Shown: positions 24,470 to 33,779 of the stretch, one piece after another
Position numbering within the stretch: position 1 is the first letter of the stretch
Layout: each line of letters opens with the position of its first letter
Source of the DNA: Antitrichia curtipendula
Taxonomy: Eukaryota > Streptophyta > Bryopsida > Hypnales > Leucodontaceae
Length of the DNA: 64,000 bases
NCBI GenBank assembly: GCA_951230915.1
Contig: OX579636.1
Coordinates: 36,329,567 to 36,393,566 of the forward strand
Direction of reading: 5' to 3'
Notes under the pieces: model-generated
What the model was told of the DNA's origin: nothing
The model's input: only the letters and a program-made list of their open reading frames with translations
Databases searched by the model: none
Translations under genes and position numbers: made by a program

Positions 24470-25052
24470 ACAAAAGCGCACTAGATTTTCATTCTTTAAA
24501 AAATTATTAAGTAGAAGTAGGTCCAAGATTGAAAGAAAAATTAAATTGTTAATAGCTTTAAGATGGGATCAAAACACATTTATTCCAATGGTGAGTTTGT
24601 TTTAGCAAGCAAACTTAACTTTGTCAAACATGTATTTTTGAATAGTTGTAAAAATTGCATTCAAAAATGAATCCTACAAGTTATTTTTTCAAGATGATGC
24701 TTAGATTGCTAAAAAACAAGATTGTCCTTAACTTTCTCATAAATTTGTCCAAATATAATGAATCAAAGCTTCACATATAGACAAAAATATAATAGTTTAG
24801 GATTAAAAAAATTTAAATTTAAATCTTGACCTTTTGTGATTTTTTTAGTTTCCCACCAATTTCAAATTTAAACTCTTTGTGGTATAACTTTTGCTCTCAG
24901 GCACCAATTGAAATAAAAATTATATTTTCACAAAGCTAATCAATTATTCTATTTTATGAAAAAAAAATTGAAAAGTTTTACAAAATATTGAGGTCATAGA
25001 AATTTATCTAAAATTCATTTTGCCCCCCAAGGGATCAGTGGTCCTTTAGAGG
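24470..25052 (+). mobile_element. TTAA-3 element, partial copy
   Basis: The segment is collinear with about 49990-50561: 'agattgaaagaaaaatt', 'aacaagattgtcc', and the end 'gtggtcctttagagg' followed by TTAA (25053-25056). The left boundary is uncertain; an end-like phrase (cccctctaaaatggcc) at about 24351-24366 may be it. Non-coding. Confidence 0.6.
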
Positions 25053-25522
25053 TTAAATAATTTGAAGGTTTGGATTTGGGGTCAGTGTGAGAATTTACAT
25101 GTAAGAATATACATGTCCATGCCCAATTGTCTTCAAAAGTCTCTATATTTACCAAATATGGATGATTCTCTAAAATATGAATTCTTCCAACACTCAATTG
25201 TAACATGTCCAACAATATCCCTTCAAATTTTAGTTTAACAAATTTTTATCTTGCATTCCACTTGACAATTCACGATCAATTGACTATTTATAGGATACAT
25301 TTAGTGAGAAAAATAGGGAAACAATAAAATATCAAAAATATTTGTGAAATTTTCAGTATGTCAAGTTTCACAAGCAAGGGTGTAAATGTTCTGAGATATC
25401 CACATCATTCAATGTTATTAAGGTGAATTCACCTAAAGGAACACATCTTCACATATCACTCATTAGACAAACATATTTATTAATGGTAACTTATTATTAC
25501 CAGCATGGAATATTAGATCAGT

Positions 25523-25617
25523 ATTAATATAACTTTAATTTAATGTCAAGTAAATATTAGGGGTCTAGATTAAATATTTAATTAAATACTAGGGGGGTAA
25601 ATTAAAGTTATATTAAT
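25523..25617. repeat. Perfect 20-bp inverted repeat
   Basis: ATTAATATAACTTTAATTTA at 25523-25542 is exactly reverse-complementary to 25598-25617. The 55-bp loop carries a direct repeat (aaatattagggg and aaatactagggg). It is probably a very short MITE of about 95 bp. Confidence 0.8.
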
Positions 25618-25632
25618 TAATTTAGTTGATTT

Positions 25633-25690
25633 CTATGTTGCCAAAAAACACATGTTGGGACAATAGAATATGTGTTTTCTAGCAACATAG
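25633..25690. repeat. 21-bp hairpin at the left edge of a TTAA-2 copy
   Basis: The arms 25633-25653 and 25670-25690 match at 19 of 21 positions. The right arm belongs to the TTAA-2 sequence that continues to 26572, while the left arm lies outside the homology, so the hairpin marks a rearranged left boundary. Confidence 0.7.
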
Positions 25691-26572
25691 AGATCTTGGG
25701 CAGTACTTGTGAATGTAGTTTTGGATATTTTAGATTAAAATTTTCATAGAAGGTGCAGACAAGGAATATCTTTCATATGCATTAAATTTCATGACATTTA
25801 GAAATATGAGTAAAAAATTATGGCCAAATATGTTATTTTTTTCCGCGGCCAAGTAGTCTAGGCAAATTTTTTTAAATTACTTTTTTCAAAAATAAAAATT
25901 TGAAATTGGTTTTCTAGAGTTTTATATACATAGAAAGCTTTGAATCATTCCATTTTGATTAAAGAGTCAAAAGTCATGAGGAGTTTTAGTTTGCAAGCAA
26001 GCTATAGATTCTCTACTCTAAAATAAGCTTTCAAGTCCTTTATCTTATTCAATTTTCGATATTTTTTGAAAAAAATAAAATCATCTGATATAGACTGCTT
26101 ATTACAACTTTGAAACCATTGGGATTGGCATTTTTCAATTCCATAACTAAAGTCTTGACAATTTTGTATTTTGAATCATTCTCTACTTCTTTCTACTTAC
26201 TATTTTTTTCCTATATGTTGTACAATTCCAAATGATGTGAAAATTTTCAAGCATGTAGCCAACTTGTTTAGAAAAAAGAATCCAAAGAAGCACCACCATT
26301 TTGGACATTTAAAAAAAATAGAAAAGTGATCTTGTGAAGTGCAGGGGCAAAATTTGTTTTTTTCCCCTTCAAACGCTAATATCTTGCAATCTACATGGTG
26401 AAATTTTCTGAATTTTTTTCCAAATCTTCTCAAACTAGCGTACTACAAGATCCTACAATCACATTTGTCCAAATTTTTTTTTTTTCTAAAATTTGATACT
26501 TGTATTAGAGATGGCAGTTTTTGAACGTTTTTGGTGAAAACATAGTCAAGGAACTTAAAAGGATAATCTAAT
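25680..26572 (+). mobile_element. TTAA-2 element, partial copy
   Basis: The sequence is collinear with 56168-57073 over its whole length, with frequent substitutions and small indels. The right end reads ggaacttaaaaggataa, a degenerate form of the TTAA-2 terminus. Non-coding. Confidence 0.7.
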
Positions 26573-26666
26573 GTCAATTTTAGAGCTTCTACTTTACTAT
26601 CAAATTGATATTTTTGACATTAATATTATACTACAATATGATTAGTCTACCTAAATATAAAGCAAT

Positions 26667-26817
26667 TGGGTCTATTGTGGACACCAAATGAATGGGAGCA
26701 AGTTCATTCGGTGGCCCTAATTTGAACACTGGTGTACATTCCAGATGTTCAAGGTAAACCATCATTAATATTTTTTCCACAATGGCGTTGTTCCCATTAG
26801 AGTCCACAATAGACCCA
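26667..26817. mobile_element. MITE-like element, 151 bp, copy 1
   Basis: TGGGTCTATTGTGGAC at 26667-26682 is repeated exactly, inverted, at 26802-26817. The interior shares phrases (aatgggagcaag, ggtg-acattc, ccacaatgg) with the element at 27504-27659. No clear target-site duplication could be assigned. Confidence 0.7.
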
Positions 26818-27503
26818 GTTATCTTAATATCTAAATTACAAGTACAAATAGTGAAGCAAGGTTTAGTAAACCAAATTAAAAGAACATTGAGCTCGAATCA
26901 ATAATCAAAGAAGTCATAGAACAAGTCATTAGTTACATAGAGAACAATCTCCCAATGGGCCCAATTATCTTCACCTAAAATACAAGTATTAATGGTAAAA
27001 TTATAGTGGAAAAAGTCGGTGAACAAGAGTCCCACTCTTTTTTTCCTTATAATTACTATTCTCATTTCAATGACCACTATGCATTGCAAGCTCCACCATG
27101 AATTAAAAAATGCTTGGAATGCTGTAAAATTTACATGTACATTCTCAACTCTCTCATCTTTCATTGAGAACAAAAATCATCATTTTGAAAGATTGCCACA
27201 TAGATTTTCTCCTTCAAAGTGCGATACCTTATACTTCCATTGACCCAAATAAATGTTTTAACTTAAATATCTCTTAAATCATGCAATCAAATTAATCTTA
27301 AATTTTTTGAAGTGATTGCTCTTAGTGTGAAATTCAAGATCCTATGGTTAAATTCTACTTAATCTCAAGAGAAAATGAGCTAAAATATGGCCCAAGTTCT
27401 TGGCAGTTGGGTCCGTTTGAAAGTGCGCCCCCCTTGGGTCATTAAATAGGGGTGAAGGCACGTGGAATTTTTGGGTGTCTCTACCCATGAAAGTCATCAC
27501 AAT
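26818..27503. other. AT-rich spacer
   Basis: Overlapping open frames on both strands (26898-27173 minus, 27019-27243 plus) have no recognisable domain and mirror each other. No gene is called. Confidence 0.35.
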
Positions 27504-27659
27504 TAAGGTAAAGTACCCCATTACGGACAGAATGGGAGCAAGCCCATCATGGGCAAAATTATAATGGTGGTGAACATTCAAGTTTTGAAATGTTATCATT
27601 AAAATTCAGCCCACAATGGGCTTGCTCCCTTTTTGTCCGTAATGAGATAGTTTACCTTA
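27504..27659. mobile_element. MITE-like element, 156 bp, copy 2
   Basis: The outermost TAAGGTAAA (27504-27512) is inverted at 27651-27659, and the inverted similarity extends about 50 bp inward with a few mismatches (cattacggaca, gggagcaagcccat). The interior is related to 26667-26817, 0.7 kb away. Folding would give a nearly complete hairpin. Confidence 0.75.
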
Positions 27660-29120
27660 CTACTTGAAGATAATTCCCTTCTTCCGATACATGACCATAT
27701 ATAACAAATCACGATAAGCCATGCATGGAGAACCTTGATAGACACAAATCAATTTAGCAGACTGCAACGTACACATCCAAAAATAAAATAAAATAAAATA
27801 AATCCTCCAATATGATTCACACTCTTATATCCCTATTCCGACCAATTTCCACTTTGAGCTTCATGCTTATCATACTCTAGTTGTTTTCTATTTGATCAAC
27901 TTTGGCTACAATGGAAACTGAGTGCGGATGAAGCAGAGATCAATGCAAGTCATGGCAACTGCTGTTTGTGCCAAGGTAGTATGTTCTAAAAGTGACCATT
28001 TAAGTGCTGGTCCACTTTTTTCATAAGTTTTCGTGGACAGAAATATTTTTAGATCATTTTTCAGAGAAAGAAAAATAGATGTGGAACTTAACATAGGTGA
28101 TTTTGTATTTTTACAAGCATTCTTTATTTACTTATAAGTCTTCAAAGATTTGGGGCATAAGCACCTATTTGTGACTATAGGTCTCCCAAAATCTGTCCAC
28201 TTGTAACTTGTAAAGAGATGTGCGGAAATCAAAAGACAGTGATTGGCTCTTGCAATAAAAAAAAACAATTCTTTCTTGATTCATTCAATTGCTAAAGTGG
28301 TTCATTTAAGAATCACCTCATCTCCGTTCTCCAGCTAATAATAGGGGCGATTTGAAGGAGAGGGACTATTTTTCAGCAAACCACCTTAGCAACTGCAATT
28401 TCGTGAACTGGCACAATTCTAGTGTCAAATTGTGAGGCATATCATCACAGAGTTCTAATTTCATGCCACAAATGAAGATAGGTATAGAACGTTACTGGCT
28501 TCCTCTAGGTTTGGTTGTGCACAATGCCTGATTGATAGTGTACTTAATTCGCTCCCAGTGTGCCAAATTCAAACGTTGGACCCCATCGTGGATTTGTATG
28601 CAAATTATAGGGACATATGGAAGGACTTCCTAAACAAAAAATTTAGGGGCTATTTTGGAACTACAATGCTTTACAAGTAGTCCATTTTTTATATTTTTGA
28701 ATAAAATGAATCCTATCTTTGCTCACAGCTTATTTCTAAGATTTTTGCACAATGAATTCTTCTAGCAAAGTGGATAGTAAGAAAATATATTCTAAAAAAA
28801 AAGATTAGTTAGTTTTATTCTAGTTGAATAGATTGATACGTCCACAAAAGACCTTTTATTCAATCTATTTAAACTAATAAAATGACAGTTATGAGGAATT
28901 TTAGTTTCCAAGCAATGAATGAAATAAGAACATGTAAATTTGTTTGTTGACTTCAATCTTTGAAAAATCAAAATGATAATAAAAAAATATAATATAATAA
29001 ATACTATTGCAATTTTTGTTGTCGAGACATATAGATTACAAATTTTTTATTAATTTGAAAACATTATTCTGTTTTCTTCTAATAGTTTGATAAGTATAAT
29101 AGTATTCAAACAATTTAAAG
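27660..29120. other. AT-rich spacer downstream of the RING gene
   Basis: An AAATA microsatellite lies near 27780-27802. An imperfect hairpin with arms of about 26 bp lies at 28811-28885. At 27978-28000 the phrase 'aaggtagtatgttctaaaag' resembles the ends of the 7.5/9.5 kb MITE. No gene was found. Confidence 0.35.
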
Positions 29121-29133
29121 CTATTTTGTAGAT

Positions 29134-30543
29134 CTATGAAACTTGAGCATTGCAAAGTGGGCAAACTTTTTTACACTGCAACCACTTTTGAATGCACTCA
29201 AAGTGATATTCATGTTTGCAAGGCAACTTGCACATTGTTTCTCCCTCTTCAAATCTAACTTGACACACAACACACTTCTTTTGATGAAAAGTGTCATAGT
29301 CTTGGAAATTGGGCCTATATTCAAATTGTGGAAGTGCATCGATGGATTGAAGATCAAGGCCTCTGCTCTCAGTTCTCCATGTCGCTTCTTCAAGTGGGAG
29401 CACATCCTCGTAAGAACTGTTGTCCGAATCAAAATCATCCTCGTAAGAATTGTTGTCCGAATCAACACCATCCTCGTCATCCCAAACATTTTGAAGAGTA
29501 TGTTCGTAATGGGCTTGATATTCACATTGAGGAGCATGACCATCTAAGCAAAGATCTAAGCAACGATTCAATGCTCTAATCTCTCGGAGAGTTTGTAGAA
29601 CGAGTTCAAAATCAATATCCACTTCACTGTCATTACCATGAGTACCATTAGTAGTATCAATATCATCATTATTGCCGGTATTGTCGCTATCATCGGTAGT
29701 GTCACTATAGTCGGTAGTGTCATTATTGTTGGCAGTATCGATAGTGTCGCCAATATCATTACTTGTACTGCTACTAGAATCATCACTTTCAATATAGTTA
29801 TTAGCATAGGCACATTCATCAAAAGTTTCCATTGTCGCTTCTTCAAGTGGGAGCACATCCTCATAAGAATTGTCGTCCGAATCAACATCCACGTCGTAGA
29901 TACCATTTTCAAGACAATAATCGTAATGACCTTGATATTCACATTGAAGAGCATGACAATGTAAACAAATATTCAACGCTCTAATCTCTTGAATAGTAAG
30001 TAGAACAAGTTCATAATCAATGTCCGACTCACTATCACTACTATGAGTACCATCAATAGTATCACCATCATCGGTATCATCGGTGTCGTCAGTGTCATCA
30101 ATGTCGTTGGTGCTGTCGGTGTCGTCGGTAGTGTTGCTATCGTTGGTAGTATCGATAGTGTCACCAACATCATCATTTTTATTGCTTTTAGAATTGTCAC
30201 TTCCACTATAGTTATTAGCATTGGCACATTCATCATCTCCACCTCCACCATGTGCCATGTGCATCTTGAATAAGACATTTTTTTGTTCTTGGCGGGGTCG
30301 AGTAAATGTCAAATCTAATTTGACTTTATTTATTGATGTCTTTGGTACACTTGCCGTAGTATTTGATTCTAATGCTACATCTTCAATTACATTTGTTGCA
30401 TTATTTTGGATACCATTTTCACTACGTTTGAATTGTCGCACTTCATTCTCCTTACTAGTGCTTGAACTTGCAACTTCACTTTTATTCTTCTTAGTTTCAA
30501 AAGTATCCAAAGACCTTTTTTTGTTATTGTTAATGCTTGTCAT
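29134..30543 (-). CDS. RING-H2 E3 ubiquitin ligase, BIG BROTHER-like, with duplicated acidic region
   Basis: The gene encodes a 469-residue protein, complete from ATG to TAG in one exon. The C-terminus is a canonical RING-H2 finger: C424, C427, C442, H444, H447, C450, C461 and C464 bind two zinc ions, and W454 sits where RING proteins contact the E2 enzyme. The stretch before it (YEDVLPLEEATWRTESRGL and following) matches the conserved lead-in of plant BIG BROTHER-type ligases, which limit organ growth by ubiquitinating regulators. Residues 103-237 and 242-388 are an internal duplication, each unit with an Asp/Thr/Asn low-complexity run, a helix-like 'ELVL..(I/L).EIRALN' segment and 'SYEDVLPLEEAT'. 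The N-terminus is basic (NNKKRSLDTFETKK), possibly a nuclear signal. The RING call is firm from the sequence. The BIG BROTHER affinity is family knowledge, and its substrate is unknown. The lack of introns may point to a retrocopy. Confidence 0.9.
   Translation of the reverse strand: MTSINNNKKRSLDTFETKKNKSEVASSSTSKENEVRQFKRSENGIQNNATNVIEDVALESNTTASVPKTSINKVKLDLTFTRPRQEQKNVLFKMHMAHGGGGDDECANANNYSGSDNSKSNKNDDVGDTIDTTNDSNTTDDTDSTNDIDDTDDTDDTDDGDTIDGTHSSDSESDIDYELVLLTIQEIRALNICLHCHALQCEYQGHYDYCLENGIYDVDVDSDDNSYEDVLPLEEATMETFDECAYANNYIESDDSSSSTSNDIGDTIDTANNNDTTDYSDTTDDSDNTGNNDDIDTTNGTHGNDSEVDIDFELVLQTLREIRALNRCLDLCLDGHAPQCEYQAHYEHTLQNVWDDEDGVDSDNNSYEDDFDSDNSSYEDVLPLEEATWRTESRGLDLQSIDALPQFEYRPNFQDYDTFHQKKCVVCQVRFEEGETMCKLPCKHEYHFECIQKWLQCKKVCPLCNAQVS
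29405..29471 (-). repeat. 33-bp tandem duplication inside the RING gene
   Basis: Two adjacent 33-bp units encode DSDNNSYEDDF and DSDNSSYEDVL. They duplicate, within the second large repeat, a segment present once in the first. The frame is kept because the unit is a multiple of three. Confidence 0.8.
30050..30165 (-). repeat. In-frame trinucleotide/9-bp repeat encoding Asp-Thr-rich run
   Basis: Variants of a nine-base unit encode repeated Asp-Asp-Thr at residues about 139-164 of the RING protein. It is a likely site of length polymorphism. Confidence 0.8.
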
Positions 30544-30544
30544 T

Positions 30545-32810
30545 GATTACTACCAATGTTCACTTAAATGATTTTTTTAAGACAATATTATTAAATTATT
30601 ATTAACAAAGTTAAGGAAAATAACTTGAATTTATGACAATAGTTATTTATGTTAAAATCTCAAAAAATATATATTCTAATAGTAATGTTTACAAACCAAA
30701 TGAGAAATAAATTATGTAAAGTTATCTATTTATATCTACCTTTAATTGAATCAAAGAATTTTATCAAAGTAAAAGTGAATCAAATAAAACTAAAGTAAAA
30801 GAAAAATATAAATAAAATAAAGTAAAAGAAAAGAATTATATTATAGAATACATAAAAATCGTTACTAAACTATAGTGAAAGAAAAAAATTATCAAATTGA
30901 ATTAAAATAAAGCAAAGTATATATATCGAGAAACTAAAGTAAAAGGATTTGCTTCACCAATCTAAAACCTTAAGTCGTAAGACTTTTCTATTGTCAAAAA
31001 TCAGTCGGCAATTTGATTGTATAGATTGCTAGTTATTGGCCTTCAAAGTAGAGGGAAATGTTGATTGACATCCTACCTAAGAATTTCATATGACTTGAAC
31101 TGACCATGACTTTTATATGATTCAAACTTCATGTATTTATATTTGTTTATCATATACGTGTTATTGTTTCAAGTTACAACATTGTAAAAATGTCATGTAT
31201 ATAGATGTTAAATATTGCCAATGTCACCTGCAATTTGAGTTGGAATATTAAGACTATAAAAGTTTCAAATTCTTTCAATTGGTTCCAAATGTAAAGAGAC
31301 ATTGGGAAGTATCACCATGCAATTTTTGGGGGCAGATTTTTGCTAGAATCTTATCCCACCCATTTGGGCACTAGCTACTTCAATACTAAAAAAGTGAATG
31401 AAAATAATTAATGAATGAAAGATTTCACTAAATTTGTTTTGGTGAAATACTCAATTTTTTAATATTGGATGAAAGTCATCAATATCATATTATTTAACTC
31501 TTAAATGCTTCAACATCCAATCACAAAATATTCTTAATGAATATAGTAGTTTATGCCAAATGTTTTTACTTTCATCCAAAGCACTTCATTAATCTTTAAA
31601 TATGACCTTGTATTATAATCAATTTCATGCAAATGATGTAAAATTATAAATAGTGCATTATTTGTATATAAATATTAGCAAAAATCCCGGGGAGATCACT
31701 TAGTGTATCTATAACTAACCATGTGTGTTCAAGTGATTTTTTGCCCCCCTATTTACTTTTTAATGAACTTTGATTTCGACCTATAATTTTGAGTATTGTT
31801 TAATAAAGGCTATAGATTTCTAGTGTCCAAAACTCCCAATTCAAATATCATATTAAATGATTTCTAGATAGGGTTGAAAAATGAACTAAAGTGGCATGCT
31901 TTTCAACTCAAATATTTATAGAGAATGCATTTAGATGACCATTGCATCAATATTCAAGGAAATATGAATTTTCAATAGAGATTTATTTTTGAGAATTTTT
32001 GGAGTATTTTTTATACAATTTTTTCTTACATAAAATAGGGGTGTGAAAGTTATTTTCAACTTTCCAGTGTGTCTTTTTATTTCAAAAATTAGTAACTAAT
32101 TATGATTAACAAATAAAACTATCAATAATTCAAAACATAAACTTTTAAAGTAGGAAAATCTACTCATATTTTTTTCTTTTCCTTTCATTTAAATTTTAGA
32201 ACATAAGACAGGGGTCTAAAATCTTAACGCACGTAGTTCCTAATGGACCCTCTAAGTGATCTGCCCGGGGCAAAAATATACAATTCAAATAAGGATATAA
32301 GGATTCAAACATAATTGGATTGACCCTAGAAGGGCAAGGTTTATTTTTGAATAAATAGTTTCATTTTTTCATTTTTTCATTTTCCTAAAATCCATTCATC
32401 AACTACTGTTTATTTTATGAAGTGATTTTTGATTAATCCCTTGGAATGCGTAGGTAGTCTAGATTTTCAAACTTGTGAAGATATCTTATAAAATGCAACT
32501 TAAGAGAATTACATATTAATGTTGTCTTTTAAAAAAAAATTATAAAATACTAAAATGTGATTCATAGATCATATCTATATAGGTAGATCTATTGCAATAC
32601 TTAGTAAAATTTTTAAATAATATATATATATAACTAATATTTATTTTTTAAAGATTTGCACACATGATATTTTAATTATGTATTTTTTAAAGTTTAAAAT
32701 GTTAAAATTAAATTAGATTGGTTTTTAAATAAACATAAAGTTTCCTTTATGTAGATTATCTTTCAAAGATTACTTTTTGAATTGAAAAGGTTTTTGAAGG
32801 TCAAACATTC
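30545..32810. other. AT-rich DNA upstream of the RING gene
   Basis: Purine-rich A/G tracts of the form 'aaagtaaaagaaaa' cluster at 30760-30960 upstream of the start codon. No TATA element could be chosen with confidence in so AT-rich a background. The rest holds no recognisable gene or repeat. Confidence 0.35.
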
Positions 32811-32814
32811 TTAA

Positions 32815-33775
32815 CCCCTCATCGCCGCAGGGGACAAAAAATGTCCTCACAGAAAATTCAAAGTGCTGTAACTTTTGCATCCGATGTCCAAATTCAATAA
32901 AACTTGTTGGTAAAGTTGCGCTCTCTCTTCTAGTTTATGTGGTACAATTTTCAGATCAATAAAAGATATTTTGATTTCTTGAAAGCCAATCGAAGTTCAT
33001 AGGTTCAATTTGAATTCACCAAACTGCATTTGAAGGCTGCAACTTTGGGGGCTTGTACCTCCTTCATCCAATATTTGATTTCAATAAAATTTGTTGTGTT
33101 ATGTTCTCCTTTAAGTCTAGTTATTGAGGTTAAATTTTCATGTCAATCCAAGTTGTTTTGAATTCTTGGGAGCAATTCGAAGTTCAAAATCAAGACATTT
33201 TTGCATTATAGTGAACTTCGGAGGCTTGTATCTTCTTCATACAGTTTTTGTTTCCAATAAATGTTTTTTGATAAAGTTGCGCAACCTAGTTTAGTTTGTG
33301 TGGTTAAATTTTCATATCAATCCAAGAAGTTATGAGTGACTGAGAAGCATTTTAGTAGAAGGAGGTTCAGCCTCATATGTGTTTTTTGCAACTTTTCTTG
33401 CCTTTTTTTTACATTTGCAAGCCATTTTGCAAACACATTGAGTCAATTGAATGATATTTTTTTTCACCAATGTGTTTTTATGTTGGTTTTGAATCACTTT
33501 ATAGTTTCAAGTTTTTTCATTTGAGTAGGTTTAGGAATCGAATTTCACCTCCAGGTGTGTTAGAAGGAAAATTTCAGCATCTTTTTTCAACACTAAAACA
33601 TTATAATCTTGCAATCCATGCAGTCGAATGACTCCAAATTTGATCCACATCATCTACAACATGTTCACTACAAGATTGTACGGTTAAGATCTCTACAACT
33701 TAGTGACATTGAGATCTACATCACTTCAAAAGCACTACTGTTTTTGAACCCAAATGGGACTTTGGCGGTGAGGGA
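32815..33775 (+). mobile_element. TTAA-1 non-autonomous element, copy 3 (961 bp)
   Basis: TTAA at 32811-32814 and 33776-33779 flanks the element. The inverted ends are CCCCTCATCGCC and (reverse complement) TCCCTCACCGCC. The interior aligns to the other TTAA-1 copies throughout. The subterminal hairpin reads GGACA-AAAAA-TGTCC. Three internal units of about 175 bp each end in a phrase like 'ggaggcttgta'. Non-coding; the open frame at 33336-33524 is not conserved. Confidence 0.9.
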
Positions 33776-33779
33776 TTAA

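Noticed and set aside
29143..30571. Multiple frames of 75-140 codons on both strands over the RING gene
   Set aside because: Shadows of the Asp/Thr repeat codons (GAT/ACT read in other phases).
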